A stretch of 64,000 nucleotides of DNA. It comes from Paragordius varius (Eukaryota; Nematomorpha). Where the stretch lies: assembly GCA_964247055.1 (NCBI GenBank), contig OZ176053.1, forward strand, positions 248,001 through 312,000. The letters are read 5' to 3'. Below, piece by piece: positions 34,601-47,156 of this stretch. Under the pieces are notes generated by a model. That model was not told the DNA's origin, searched no databases, and worked only from the letters and a program-made list of their open reading frames with translations. The position numbers and the translations under genes are program-made. Every line of letters starts with the position of its first letter. Positions within the stretch are counted from its first letter, which is position 1.

Positions 34601-37600
34601 GCTGTATCCAAGTGTTAATTCTCTGTTAAATAATATTGTGAATTCAAAGTTTTATTATATGAGTGGAATTTGGTTATTTGACCATTACATGTGTTGGTTA
34701 TTATATAATATAAAAATTAAAACCAAAATTAGAGAATAAGCATTATTAGGGATAAAATAAAAATCTTTATATGTAATACATAATGTTATACCTTAAATTT
34801 AGTTTTAAAAAAAAATTATTCACAGTATACTCCCCTTGTCATAATAATCCCAATTTTATGGAAATAACATTCCTTATTGAACAAAAATCTAAAATTAAAC
34901 CATATTTAACAATAAAAATTTTATAAAAAATTTACATCTTGTATATTTTTTATTCAATTTTAATGATTTAAAATAATTTACACCAGCGTTAAAATATATA
35001 AAAAACATAGAAAGAAACAATCAAATTTAAACAATTGATGCTTAAAAATTAGGATATTAATGTATATAATCGGAAAAAGTAATAATACGCTTAGAATGGA
35101 ATTAATTGAAAGGCGTCTCGTTTTTTTTTTGTATAAAAAACTCATAATCAGATTTTTATAGGCTTTAATTGAATAATTGAAATTAAAATAACCACCACAC
35201 AACGTAACTAAAAGACAAATATTTTTTAGAGTTAGACCATATTTTATTAACTTTAAATTTTTACTAATATATCCTATCGTTTTTGGCCTCCTGTGAAATA
35301 TCAAAAAGATATAATTCATTCAATTTATAATTCAATAAAAACATAAAAAATAGTATTGACTTGTCTTTATAAAAAATTTTTTTTACGGTTTGTCTCATAA
35401 TAATTAATTTAATATTTTTACTTTACATGAAAAAAAAAATATTTATGAAAGATTTTAACAATCATACATACCGCTTCCTCCTGTATTTGAGCAGCCAAAA
35501 AACGCGCGTATTCAGGATCCATCTGGGGTGGAATAGTTTGTTTGCCTACATAAAGAACATTAGAAATTTACATTACTGTATAATTGCTATATAAATTTTT
35601 ATGGAAATTTATATATATATATTGTTTAAACATTTTTAATATTCCAAACATACTTTTCAGTTTAATATTTAAACGATTTAATAATAGTGTTTAAACAGAC
35701 AAAAACCTTTGGGTATAAAGAATTTCTCACCTTTTAGATTAAGATTATTTCTCTGATTTTTATGATGTAGCAAATCATCATTTTTCGAGCCTTGAGTTAC
35801 GTAATGGTGAATAAATTTTAGTGGAGCATCTGAAACTATATGGAGTGCTTGATTAGTATAGTAACTTTCATGAGTCGTCGAGATCACCTGATTTTTATCA
35901 GAATCAAGATTTTCTTTTTGGTCAGGCAAAAAAGATTTATTCCTTGAAGCTGTAATGCAATCTCTGACCTCAAAACTTGCAAAATGAATAGGGGCAGGAC
36001 ATTCAAGTATTCGCGTATTTTTGAGTTTAACATTCACTCCATCATTGGATATTTCTGCATTTTTTAAGCACACCAATAAATATACCATTTTAACTTAAAA
36101 TTTGGCCCCCCTCAAACATTTCGCGATTTCACCGTAAGATAAAATTATGTGTGTTTCCTTGACTAGATTAACTCATAACTGAGATTAAACATTAGATTTT
36201 GGTTTAGTCTGTTTTAGTATTTGGATTTGACATAAATTACAGTTTTCTCCTTTTTACTATTTGGTGAATGGTAAAAAATTTATTTTTACTTAAAAATATC
36301 AATAAAAAACCTGAAAAAATGATAAATTTTACCAAAATCTAATATTTTATCCCAATTACAAGTTAATATAGAACTGAAAACACATAAATTTTATATAGGG
36401 TGAATTCATAATGTTCAAGGATAGTTTAAGGTGTTCGAGGGGGAATCGAAGATCTTCAAGGATAAATTTCAGTTACAGAGTAAAAATTTAAATAATAAAG
36501 CTTCATACAAATACCATTATAATTATATTATAAAAAGAATATTTAAATAAATATTTAAACATATAAATATTAGTGTTGGTCATTTTAAAACTTTACTGAT
36601 TAATCTTTTTTCGCCTTTAACATTTTTTTGGTGGCTTCGAAAAAAAAAGGATTATTTTAAAGAACCAAAAAAATCATTATAATTTTTCTCAAAATCCTAA
36701 AAAATTCTAAAAAATCTTTGAAAAATCCTAAAAATTTAAGTTTTTATGTTTACCAAATGTTGTCCATTCCAGTAGGGAAACGAAATGCGTAGCTCCTTTG
36801 TGTGAAGCATTCACTAAAGCCAACTCATCTGTATGTAATTGTGTTAGAACAATTTCATCTTGAAGTGATGTTTTATCTAAATCTTTAGGGGGTTGTTTTT
36901 CTGGCCCATTAAATTCTTTATAAATTAAAAAAAAATTATAAAAAAGGTTGAAATATATTTTAATAGTGGGAACATTACCTTATTTTTTCAACCCAATATG
37001 AAAAAAATGTTATTATAACAAAGCTAAATAATTTTTTAGGCACCCGATGGATATGTATCAATGTAAAAATATATTTAATACATATTTATTAGGCTTTTCT
37101 TGTATTTTTGGAAAACTAAAAAGCCCACAGTTATCATAACTACCCCATTGAAATTATACGGACAAAACGTAAAATATTTTCTAAATGTCAACCAGACTTT
37201 TTAAATTTTGATTTTTACGAATATAACTTGTTGTTTTAATTGGGAGTGTAAAATAGAAATATATATAACTACAATCAATTCTATATTTTACAATTGTAAA
37301 TAAATAACTTATATTATAAAAAAAATTAAGGTTTTAAAAAGTATGGGGTTGTCTTTTAAAAAAAACTTTATATTTTACGTTTTGTCCCTATAATTTATAT
37401 TCTTTTTGATTTTATTTTTTTGTGAGAAATTATATGCAAATGAATATTTATGGACTTACAAAAATAAGGTATTATTTTATGGTTTTTTACACATTTTGTG
37501 AAAAAAAAACTAAAAAACATAAATATTTTTAGGAAACTCTACTCTCTGTATACCAGTAGATAAAAATATGATATCACCACCCTTACAACGTATATAGAAA

Positions 37601-39475
37601 ATTAAATCATAAGAATAATATAAACACATATTCATCAACAAACATATATCATCTTCAAAAACAAAAAACAAAATATACCTAATTGGCGTAGGCCTACTAT
37701 AACCGAAACATGCCAAATAAGTAAAACACAGGAAAATATGCTGGATAATATATGGAACAACAAAGAATGATAAATACATTTAAGCGAGAACAATTTCTCA
37801 TGATAAACAAATCACCTACTACCAATTTCAAAATATAGTCAAATCCGTAGACTTGGCTACTACGGTCGTCACATTCAAAGATTAGATAACGCGATAAAGT
37901 TGGATTAAAAATATAACAAACCACCTTAAGCCAAACAAACAAGAGCTAGTTGGTCGTCCAGCTAGCAATAACATGGGACAAAAACATTACTCAAGACCTA
38001 CCTACAGACCAAAAACATAAAAGCCGGGGACTGGCTGGTTAAACAAAAAAAAGCCTTCAATGCAATTATCAAACACCTAAACTCCGTCACGACGAGATGC
38101 CAAGGGACCCCTTGACAACAGATATCTATCTATCCATCTATCTATCTATCTATATATCTATATATCTATCTATCAATAATCTATCTATCTATCCATCTAT
38201 CTATCAATAATCTATCTATCTATCAATAATCTATCTATCTATCTATTTGTATTGTGAAATAAAAAAATTTCATAAAAAGTCTAAAAAAAACTCCAAAAAA
38301 TTACCCGAGACCCCAGTCTCGTGTACAAACGTGATTGGGTTAAAATCACCCCCAACAACGCTTTTGCCCTCTGCCTCATCAGGATTAACCGCTAATTTTT
38401 TGGGGAAATTTCCACTATGATGTATTCGTTTATGGGGTGGTCCATCATCATCTGTTCCAATGATTGAATCAAAGTTTTTGGATTCGTTTTTTGTCAGTAA
38501 AATATCATCATTGTCACTATTTTTCCCATGTCTTTCTTCAATGCAAAGGTTAACGGTTTCAAGAATGATAAAATTTTCGCTTATTAAAGTTTTTTTAACA
38601 TCATGATGATGAGTAGTATTATTGCTACTCAACATAACAGAATCTAATATGATTGATGGTTCAAATGCCATTTTTTCATCGTTGATGAAGTTTGTTTTGA
38701 CTACTTTGGTGTGAGATTTTATGTGCGCCATCTCAAATGTTTTGTGGCGATAAACTAGCTATATATGTAACCCAAGGGAAGGGATTAAAAATATATCTTT
38801 TTACATAAAGAGAAGAAAAATTTTTTTTACTTTTAAACAAGATACATTATTTATGTAAAACACTATAAAAAATGGTATTAATTGTAAATATAAGCTTTCT
38901 TTTCTTAAGTCATCTTAAATAAATTATACCTTTAAATGAAAAAAAAGTTTTATTTTAAAAAAATATTATCCCTAAATTAAAAAGTGTTAAACTTTCCAAG
39001 CATGATGGGAATTATGATGCCTTAGGCCAGTGTGTATGAGATACATATTTCCACATCCATCATTGCAAACAATGTAATCTTTTGAGGGGAAACTGAGCGA
39101 ACTGTAAAGTCTATCTTTAACATTTTCATCATGGCCAGGTAGGGTGAAACGTGTTTTGATCACAATTTTTTTGGATATTATGTCATATGAACATAAACAA
39201 ATCTCATTGTTCTCGGATATCCAATATGCATGCTCTGCTACCCATATATCTTTATATAATCCATTGTGATTCAGGAAAGTTATGAAATGTTGGTAAGAAA
39301 ATTGATCATCTGCCAATTTTATTTGTTTGGCACCTATGTTTGTCAAACAAAAAATCATACCAAATTCATTATCAATCCAGTTAATAGGACATTTGGTGGA
39401 ATCTAATTGATACTTTTCAAAATCTTCATCGACCAAATCTCTTTCCAAGTTTAAATCAACGTATTCAGTTGCCAT
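31658..39475 (-). CDS. NUDCD1: NudC domain-containing protein 1 homolog, apparently without a CS domain
   Basis: Exons on the minus strand are 39475-38993, 38731-38305, 36900-36754, 36093-35731, 35545-35472, 34177-33995, 33202-33088, 32601-32315 and 31957-31658. They join in phase to about 792 residues (human 583). Family landmarks are DDQFSYQHFITF, CNDGCGNMYLIHTG, HFVSLLEWTTF, RILECPAPIHFASFE and ALHIVSDAPLKFI. AAYNMQELEECDTF, RYDGNTLSITHQ, CPLFALRHDVHATVW, FEALGYVIASK and the ending ILGMVLNP...RIWVVEV follow. In vertebrates the CS domain lies between the blocks matching ALHIVSD and QELEECD. Here that span is about 100 polar residues with no CS pattern, and intron 4 (185 nt) is too small to hide one. 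Exon 2 and the last exon carry low-complexity insertions rich in Asn, Asp and Ser. The likely role is as an Hsp90-cochaperone-like propeller protein. Exon 2-4 boundaries are the least certain. Confidence 0.82.
34202..34618. repeat. family C inverted-end repeat (NUDCD1 intron 5)
   Basis: TTAACACTTCGATTCAAATT at the left and GTATCCAAGTGTTAA at the right. Compared with the copy at 26142 it is in reverse orientation. GGGGTATC and its complement flank the middle. There is no LINE inside. Confidence 0.65.
36397..36478. repeat. fragment of family B MITE (NUDCD1 intron 3)
   Basis: GGGTGAATTC, TTCAAGGATAG and GGGGGAATCG units in tandem resemble the right half of family B. No left half was found. Confidence 0.35.
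37142..37392. repeat. Tc1/mariner-type MITE, family A (NUDCD1 intron 2)
   Basis: GAAATTATACGGACAAAACG at the left is mirrored by ACGTTTTGTCCCTATAATTT at the right. The central CAATTCTATATTTTACAATT block is shared with other copies. Confidence 0.65.
37500..38250 (+). mobile_element. probable LINE 3' remnant with (TATC)n tail (NUDCD1 intron 2)
   Basis: The stretch is less AT-rich than its surroundings, with a broken + frame near 37925-38100 (IKAGDWLVKQKKAF and nearby). It ends in TATC/TCTA repeats at about 38129-38250. A coding-like remnant running into a tetranucleotide tail fits a 5'-truncated non-LTR element. The family is not recognised, and the tail could be an independent microsatellite. 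Confidence 0.3.
38129..38250. repeat. (TATC)n microsatellite with CAATAATC interruptions
   Basis: Runs of ATCTATCTATC alternate with 'caataatctatctatc' three times. This suggests a higher-order tandem unit of about 25-45 bp as well as slippage of the tetramer. Confidence 0.8.
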
Positions 39476-42400
39476 CCCTTTTTAAGCGTTTAAAAGCGTG
39501 AATAGGGTTTGATTTTATGAATGCAATTTATTTATCATGTACTCTGAAAAAAATCGGAGGCATAAAAATTATGATAAAACATTATTAAATATGTATTTGT
39601 ATTGAAATGAATTAAGGTAATGTGGGTTTTAAGTTTTTCGGGTTTCTAGTTATTGATAATAATAATTTTTTTAAGCAGTAGATTTATGAAGTCTAAAAAT
39701 TAACGCTAATTATTATTAAAAAACTATGGTAAATGTTACAACCAAAATATTTTTTTATATTATGCAAAATATATCGTACGACATAAAAAAATTAAGGCTG
39801 ATGAATGGAATATCAGCTCATACATTTTGATTGTTTTTGTTCGCCGTAACATTTTGGGATTTCGACCTCAGTGATTCAACCTAACAAACTAGAATTAGAA
39901 ACAATTTTTGGTTACAATTATATTCCAAACCCCCCTCTTTTGTATTAGCTAAAACAAATTAAAATTTTGGTATAAATACTGGAATACAAAATTCAGATAG
40001 ATAAACACTGAAACGAACAGCTGATACAAAATCAATAATTAAAGATTTTCTGGTAAATTGTAATTTTAAAAAGTTTAGTATTATTTTAGTTTTTCAACAT
40101 TAATTTATTTGCATGCCTGTTGGATTCGCGATTAAAAAATTTAAAGAAAATAGCGGCGAAAAGTATGAGATTAAGTTTTTAATTATTAATTTTTTTAAAT
40201 AAATTGAGTATGCGACTTAAGGCTAAGGAAAGCATCTTAAATTTGGTAGATGCTAAAATTTTTTAAAAATATTTTCAATGCTGAGGTATTTGCCCCAATA
40301 AGACATGAGGCGTTAATACCATATACACAACTTTATAATTGATATAACATTCATTTGTAAAAACATTTTTAGTTTCGCTTATAGGCATATTGTCACAATA
40401 TTTTATTTTTTTTTATTTTTATAATAGTCCTCAAATGACCTAGGTGCAAAAAAAGAGGTTCCCATAAATCAAGTTTTTTAAGAAATTTTTTGGCATAGTC
40501 GTAATTAGAAATTAATTCATAGTCGCCCCCCACCCATTCTTCCCTAAAATAATATTTATTTTAAAAAAACCAAATCCTTCAACACTTTTTTAGGTAGTTT
40601 TCCGCCAATTAATGACTTATGGCTATCAGTATAACTGCAATAATTTTAACCCAGTCATTATATAAATTAGCCGCCGGAAAAAGTTTATCCGATGTATGCA
40701 CCACCATATAATGACCTGAGAAGCTAATTTAAACGCTTTGAAACAATAATGATTTAAATAAAGGTTTTTCCCATTTGAATGATGCATTTTTAAAAGAACT
40801 GCTGGTTACAACTTCACTTTTTGTAAAATGCGCGCCTTAAAAATGTAACTTGGTTCCAAGCAACTTTTCGTTCCGATTTGAAACTCCAAAAAATAAATAA
40901 TGGCTTTAGGTGTTTTTGGTCGTCTAAAAACAAATTAGTTGAACGCGTTTTATAACCATTAAGTAGAACATCAACCCCTGATATACGCACCATATAATAA
41001 TTACTTGGCTTTGGTGGTATTTTCCGCCCAATTGTTTTAGATTTTTTTCTGTATAATAATGGAAGAAATTTCAGCCATGCACCTTTTTAAATTAAACGAT
41101 ATGTGGGCCTCCACTAAATTTCAAATACGCCATCAATCCAAGACAATGTCGCGGGCCGCATATCTAATTATAGCATTCATTTATCCCTTATAAAATTCAA
41201 ACATAGTACTGTAAAATGAAAACATAATTTAACATTTTTTCTAGTCATTGCAATTATAGACTTATTTATAAAAAATTTAAGAATATTATCACTAACATGT
41301 TGCTAGCATATTATTAAAAAGTCCGAATTTTTTGCGAGCCGCGTGTTGGGAACCCATGTATTAGACCATAATTAATGGTATCATGTATTTCTAAAAAAAA
41401 TTTTAGAGAGCCCTTTTTACGCTTATTATTAGGGATGGACCATTATTAAATACGCTACCATTTAAGATACTTAGAAGCATTTTACGGTAAGTACATAAGA
41501 ATTCATTAATGCCCCAAAAGCAAAAATTAGAAAGGTTATAAAATTAACTTTAGTTATAAAAGCACCCTATGTATTTTACGCATGATTTTTAAGCTCTAAA
41601 AACGGGAAAACGCACCCAAACTACTAATCTTATCTTTTTAGAGATCAACACGAAACTCATGTCTGCTATGTGACGATGACATCGGAATCGCTGATAACTG
41701 AGCAGGGCTGATTTTTTCAAAATTTTGAACCGGTTGCTTTGCTCCAGATTGAATGGTTTGATTGCAGAGTCGGTAGTTATTTTAAATTTCCCGCAGGATA
41801 TAGTAAATTAACTTTTATTTTATATCGCTCGAAAGTCAGAGTATTGATGTAATCCATACAATTGAATTTGTTAATGATAAGCGAATAAACTACTATAGTT
41901 AATATTATGGATTGCTCTCTACATGTATGCCACGAACTTAAATGTACAACTGCAACCTTAAAACATGCAAGACTCGACTCTGGACTACTGCCTATTATTG
42001 GGGGACAATGACATAAGGGAAGCAATGTTGGAGCCGCTAATATTTAAGCAGTGCTAATTATTATCAATCTTCGGCATCTTTTTTGGCCAAGGATCTTTTA
42101 TCCCGGGTTAGCGTCCCAGTTGAAAGAACTGCTGGAACATGGTCGCACGAAGGGAGAACGTTGACACTTGTGATGTCTTATCTCCAAAATGGGTCGACCT
42201 TAAAGGACAAATTCACTTAGAAAAATCACATATAAAAATAAAACCAATAAATATGCGCTCTTTAGTGAGTTGTTTGATTTGGGATGTCAACCTCTTTGGG
42301 TTTTTCTGATTATAACTGCGCTGTGCTTTTTACTGCTAGTCTCTCCCGTTGGGCACTACGATCACCTCAATGTAAACCTTTGTCTTATATGGCATGATTA

Positions 42401-43195
42401 TAGGAGCGCCTGAGGTGTCGTGTTAGTCAGATGTTATTTTGCAGGGACTATAGTATTACCAACCGGATTAATATCCAAATAGACATGTGTCGAGTCAAAT
42501 GAGTAAATTTTAAGATCTGTTTTGGTTCAAAATCGGTCTTCCGGCCATATCACGTTGAAAGCATTTAATCCCTTTTGAACGCCGAGTTGCGGCAAGTAGC
42601 GAGCGTTTTTTGCAGTTGGGTAGGTCTCCACTATACGTCATTTACACCACAATCTTTGGATTAATGTGATTGAGCAATTTTAAGGAAATAGAAACCAAAG
42701 TGATTCAGTAATGATGTTGGTGTTATTTCCAATTTATTAGCAGTTAGTCCAAGGTTTTAAAACTGCACCCACTGTTATGTAGGCCTTAAACAAAATTCGA
42801 CTAAATCTTTATCTGTTTATTGGAGATATTCATCAATCATAGTCGACAAAGTCACAGCGACGCAAGAAAAAGCTAATTCATCATTAAATGTCATGAATAC
42901 GTACATCCCGCATTTCGAAGATAAAAATCTATCAAATTGCATACATTTGTTATAAGTTTAACAGTTGATTTGTTTTATAGCGACGATATATGATCCCTTG
43001 TGCTTATATCGCGCCTCTTATTACATAAAATGAATGTGTATCGTGGAAACTCCGGGACACTCACCAATCAACATGTTACGTATATTTGTACTCTGAGAAC
43101 TAGTTCAAGTTGAATTTTCCTTGCCGTAATTTTAATTGTAAATAATTTACGCAAAAGGCAAATATATTAACACTATTTTAAAACTGAGCAGATAT
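39476..43195. other. long gene-poor region
   Basis: No host gene was found. At about 41140-41370 there are hAT-like ends: GCGGGCCGCATATC, then GCGAGCCGCGTGTTGGGAAC near the right. From about 42060 to 42670 the sequence is GC-richer and matches 46260-47250 in parts (GTGTCGYGTTAGTCAG). That pair looks like two copies of an old repeat that each include a decayed 5S-like piece. Confidence 0.45.
42541..42625 (+). pseudogene. decayed 5S rRNA-like sequence
   Basis: CCATATCACGTTGAAAGCA is identical to 5S positions 6-25. The rest (CCCTTTTGAACGCCGAGTTG and on) is recognisably 5S but degenerate, and the 3' half is lost. Confidence 0.6.
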
Positions 43196-43314
43196 GTTAC
43201 GACCATATCACGTTGAAAGCACCGGTTCCCTTCCGAACACCGAAGTTAAGCAACGTTGAGCCCGGTTAGTACTTGGATGGGTGACCGCCTGGGAATCCCG
43301 GGTGTCGTAACTTT
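43196..43314 (+). rRNA. 5S ribosomal RNA gene
   Basis: About 119 nt from GTTACGACC to GGTGTCGTAAC, with a matching terminal helix. Internal promoter regions are intact (GAAGTTAAGCAACGT for box A, GTACTTGGATGGGTGACC for box C). It is followed by T6 and a conserved ACTTTCTTTTT tail, a Pol III terminator. 5S RNA joins the large ribosomal subunit. It is not in a tandem array. Confidence 0.93.
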
Positions 43315-44471
43315 TTTACTTTCTTTTTCTCATGCAAATTATTAATCGGTTTAAAAACGATATTTTAATCAATTATTTGAATATTTTAAAACAAATGCAT
43401 CAGTCTCTATTAAATTGTAAAATTAAATTTTTTAAATATATAAAATAAAATTTAAATTCATTTAAAAACAACTGATTTGCTTTATATATATTGGCGTTTG
43501 CTCAAAACATGATGCTTTTGACTGAAATATGGAATATAAAAAAGTACATGTAAAAAGCAAAACAATATTTTTAATTTTAGATGTGGGCTTAAGTCTAATA
43601 ATATACTGGCTTAAATAAAATCGATTTTACAAAAATACAAAATATTGTCATTAATTTTATTGCGTCTGGTTATTAAGACTCTCGTAAATGTATTTAGCCA
43701 AAAACATTGTTTTATTAGTGTTAAAATTACGAATAATGAAGTAAATGAGAAAATTTATGAAGCGATAGCTAATGCAAACTTTTAAATATAATTTAATTTT
43801 TATCAAAAACGTATATTCAAATAAATAAAATTGCACGCAGTACGCCCATTGAACTGGGACAAGTTAACTCGTAAATTCTGTAGAGTATTTGGACATTAAA
43901 ATGCCATTATTTATCTACACTCGTCTTATATTAAAAATGAATGCTTAAAACAACTTATTGTATTTAGTTTTTTGGGCGAAGAGTTAAAGAAAATGTCCAA
44001 ATTTGCATTTTAATTTTCAAAATAAAAGAATAGTTTGTAAAAATATTTTGCTATTGCTTATATATCAGTGTTTAAATTTAGAGGTACCCCTTGTACCTTT
44101 GTAAAACTATAAATTTAATGATTTATGATGAGCTTGAATGGGATTATAGCCATATAAAAGAATCGAATGTAAAAAACGGAGATATTCGTTTATCAATATT
44201 TTTGACTTAAAGTAGCCATTAACTATTTCTCACTGGGTTTGATTACAATTTCCTGTTGTGTCCAAACATAAGGTGTTTGACAATTTTAAATATTAAAAAA
44301 ATATGCTAAAAATATATAACCTCGTTTAATTATGTTAATAAAGTATCTTTATCTAAAATAATAAATACTTTTAAAACACACTCCAATTTTACAATTACGG
44401 GATACTGAATATGTTTTTATTGTTCTTTGGATATTCTAATATCCGTTTATAACTATAAAAAAGAAAGTAAA

Positions 44472-44590
44472 AAAGTTACGACACCCGGGATTCCCAGGCG
44501 GTCACCCATCCAAGTAGTAACCGGGCTCAACCTTGCTTAACTTCGGTGTTCGGAAGGGAACCGGTGCTTTCAACGTGATATGGTCGTAAC
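44472..44590 (-). rRNA. 5S ribosomal RNA gene (variant)
   Basis: A near-identical copy on the minus strand, convergent with the gene at 43196. It differs in GCAAGGTTGAGC and GTTACTACTTGG, two changes inside the internal control region. The terminal helix stays intact, as do the downstream T run and ACTTTCTTTTTT tail. It could be functional or starting to decay. Confidence 0.88.
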
Positions 44591-44757
44591 ATATAAATCT
44601 ACGTTTCATTATTGGATATTGTTTACGCTGAAGTTATAATAAATTATATAATTTTTGCTGATTGATTCCATATATAATAATATAAATCTACATTTGAAAT
44701 ATTTTTAATAATTTATTTATCCTATTGTGCATTATGTAAAATTAAAATTGAGATAAT

Positions 44758-44973
44758 CTTGATACACCTTGATACGCGGAAATACTTTGATTGGTAGGTG
44801 ACCAAAGAATTTCCGACGATGTACTTCCATTAAATACGTTTAGTGCCGCGAGATAAGCACAAGGTAACGCACATCGTTGTTCAAAACAAATCAACGGCGA
44901 AACTTATATTAAATGTTTGCGACTTGATAGATTATCTTTAAAAGGCAGCGTGTATGTATCAAGGTGTATCAAG
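44758..44973. mobile_element. 216-bp MITE with 18-bp terminal inverted repeats
   Basis: CTTGATACACCTTGATAC at the left is perfectly mirrored by GTATCAAGGTGTATCAAG at the right. The interior is unrelated to other elements here and less AT-rich. I found no clear target duplication. The superfamily is unknown. Confidence 0.7.
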
Positions 44974-45352
44974 AAAAGGGTGTAGCAGACCCATGTTGCC
45001 ACTGTCCACAAAAGACGTCCCTTGCTGTCCTTCCATACACCAAATGGTGGTTCAGTGACAGCCGTCTAGTAGCGTTGGGGGTGGGGTTGCATCTAAGGAT
45101 ATAGTGGTACGTTTATAGATATAGACATGTAAGTATGCATTTTTGGTTAAGGTAAAAGTTTACATATGTGGTAAATGAATGTTTAGGTTGCTTAGCAATC
45201 TTAGACTGGTAACTTCTTAGCCCAATACAAAACCTATTTATGATTCAAAATCAATCCTAGTCATATGCAAGAGTGATAAGATTAAATGCTATACTCTATA
45301 AATATGTTAAATCCTATGTGCGTATTAATACCTGTAATGATAGCATAGTTGT

Positions 45353-45688
45353 TCAAGGGGTAAATAATGTCATTAATGTGTTAGTCATCCAGATATTCTC
45401 ATTATATCTGGTTGTAGGTGTGTCACTGCCTGTGGGCCTATCATTAGGATCAGCGTCTGCGGGTATGGGTGATTGTCGGGAGTCCCTATTAGTTGTCATT
45501 CTTCTAACCTTCCGTCTTCGCGCTCTAGCTCGCTCTAGGCGACGTAGACGCTTTCGTTCTCTTTTTTCCTTATATAACACGATTTCTTCTTCAATAAGTT
45601 CCTTCTTTTGTTTCCCGCTTAGGTGTTTCCAAGTCCCATTTACTACTGCATCAACGAATTTGTTATCGGATAATCCCACGCGGTTCAT
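45353..45688 (-). CDS. unrecognised basic ORF, 111 aa
   Basis: The frame opens with MNRVGLSDNKFVDAV and continues into a predicted long charged helix rich in Lys, Glu and Arg (KRERKRLRRLERARARRRK), then a Ser/Pro/Asp-rich tail. The surrounding 1.2 kb is GC-richer than the window average. I do not recognise a family. It may be the end of a transposon protein (a small DNA-binding or gag-like basic region) or a chance frame. No splice context was found. Confidence 0.25.
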   Translation of the reverse strand: MNRVGLSDNKFVDAVVNGTWKHLSGKQKKELIEEEIVLYKEKRERKRLRRLERARARRRKVRRMTTNRDSRQSPIPADADPNDRPTGSDTPTTRYNENIWMTNTLMTLFTP

Positions 45689-46365
45689 GAATAGCGCAAT
45701 TCATCCATACCATGATCGTTTGTAGTGCGCGTTATCTAACCTCCATTCCAATGCATCTCGCAGGGGGCTCCTAGAATTATGCCGAATTTGGTGGGCCATT
45801 ATGTTCAGATCAGCTAAGGGAATAGCAAGGCGTATGGAAAGCATCGTTGTTTTTTTTGTGGAGGTAGCAGGTGGGTAGTTGACAGTTTTACGACGGCGTG
45901 TATGTGTCGCCAGTGATGCGGCGGAGGCATTTATGTATGAAAACCTGTATTTTTCGGGTGTGTTTATGAGTGGTGCGCCATATTAAAAAGCCATATGTTA
46001 TGCGGGGGAATAATTAAGCATTTGAAAATTTTAAGTTTCAGTTTAAGGCCTACCTTTTTCGATTGCCACAAGCCACCAAGACCGTTTTATAATTTTTTGT
46101 GATATAATAGCTGTGCAAACGTAGCTGTGACTTTTTCGACTATTAATTTTTGCGATAAACAAAAAATTGAACAATTTTGAGGAGGCCAATATAACGGTGG
46201 CCGCGGTTCTAAATATGGGCAAATTATAAAAAGCTTTGGACTAAGATTGCTTTTAAATAGGATATAACAAATATTATTATTATCGAATCAACATGGTCTC
46301 TAAGCTCTCTTGAAATTGCTCAGTCATATTAATTTTATATTTTGGTGTATTTGACAATGGGTGAA

Positions 46366-46457
46366 GCCCTACCCAGCGGCTAATTACAAAAAAGCATTGA
46401 ACTGCGTTACTTAACTTCGGTGTTATAATGGTAACTAGTGTTTTTAGCATTTTATGG
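46366..46457 (-). pseudogene. decayed 5S rRNA-like sequence
   Basis: ACTTAACTTCGGTGTT on the + strand is the complement of the 5S box A region. Flanking parts (TTTTAGCATTTTATGGTCG, AAAGCATTGAACTGCG) are degenerate. It lies in the repeat that also occurs near 42.1-42.7 kb. Confidence 0.5.
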
Positions 46458-46601
46458 TCGCAAAATATTTTATGGTTATAATAATGCAAATATAAAACCA
46501 ATATTGGTGAGTTATTTGATTTGACATGTCACCGTCTTGTTTAGCTGATGGTCTCTCCAACCCGCTCAACAATGACCTCGCTATATGCACTGGCATAATT
46601 A

Positions 46602-47156
46602 TTAACACTTGGGTACAACGCATTCATTTAAGTCCCATGATTCAAATTTAGATACTCCAGGCTTGCTTAAAATTAAACATTTCAAAAAATATGGAATTAA
46701 AACGATGGCAAAGAAATGCACTTATATGACATAAAACGAAATATAAAAAATTCATTTAATAATACTTGATGTTACTTATTCAGAGGTAAAACCCAAAGGT
46801 AAAAATTTAGGCAACATGACATATGTGCACAAACTATAAATATAATACCAAATATACCATTTTTTCTGTTTAATTCAATGTAAAATGTGATAATAATGAA
46901 GCAAACTTAATTTTGGCTTCTTAGAATCAAATAAACACAATATTTTGCAAAAAAATAAAAATGGTGTTTAAGTAGTTTGATACGGAATATTTTTTATCCA
47001 AAACTAAATTTATTTTATTTTTTGGCTTATTTATTTAATTTCTACTAGGATAGAAGCCCAAATTTAAATTGGAAGCGTTTCCAATAGTTTTTTTGAAATA
47101 TTATCTTAAATATTGTTTGGGTTATTTCTATACTTCAATTTGAGTAGAAGTGTTAA
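46602..47156. repeat. family C inverted-end repeat, uninterrupted copy
   Basis: TTAACACTTGGGTAC to TAGAAGTGTTAA, 555 bp. It is inserted into an older repeat whose related empty site is near 42390-42410 (GCATGATTATAGGAGCGCC). That locates both element ends to within a few bases. Confidence 0.7.

Noticed and set aside
36061-36088. An ATG that could start a separate gene
   Set aside because: Exon 4 joins in phase to both its upstream and downstream NUDCD1 exons and aligns to NUDCD1, so the ATG is taken as internal.
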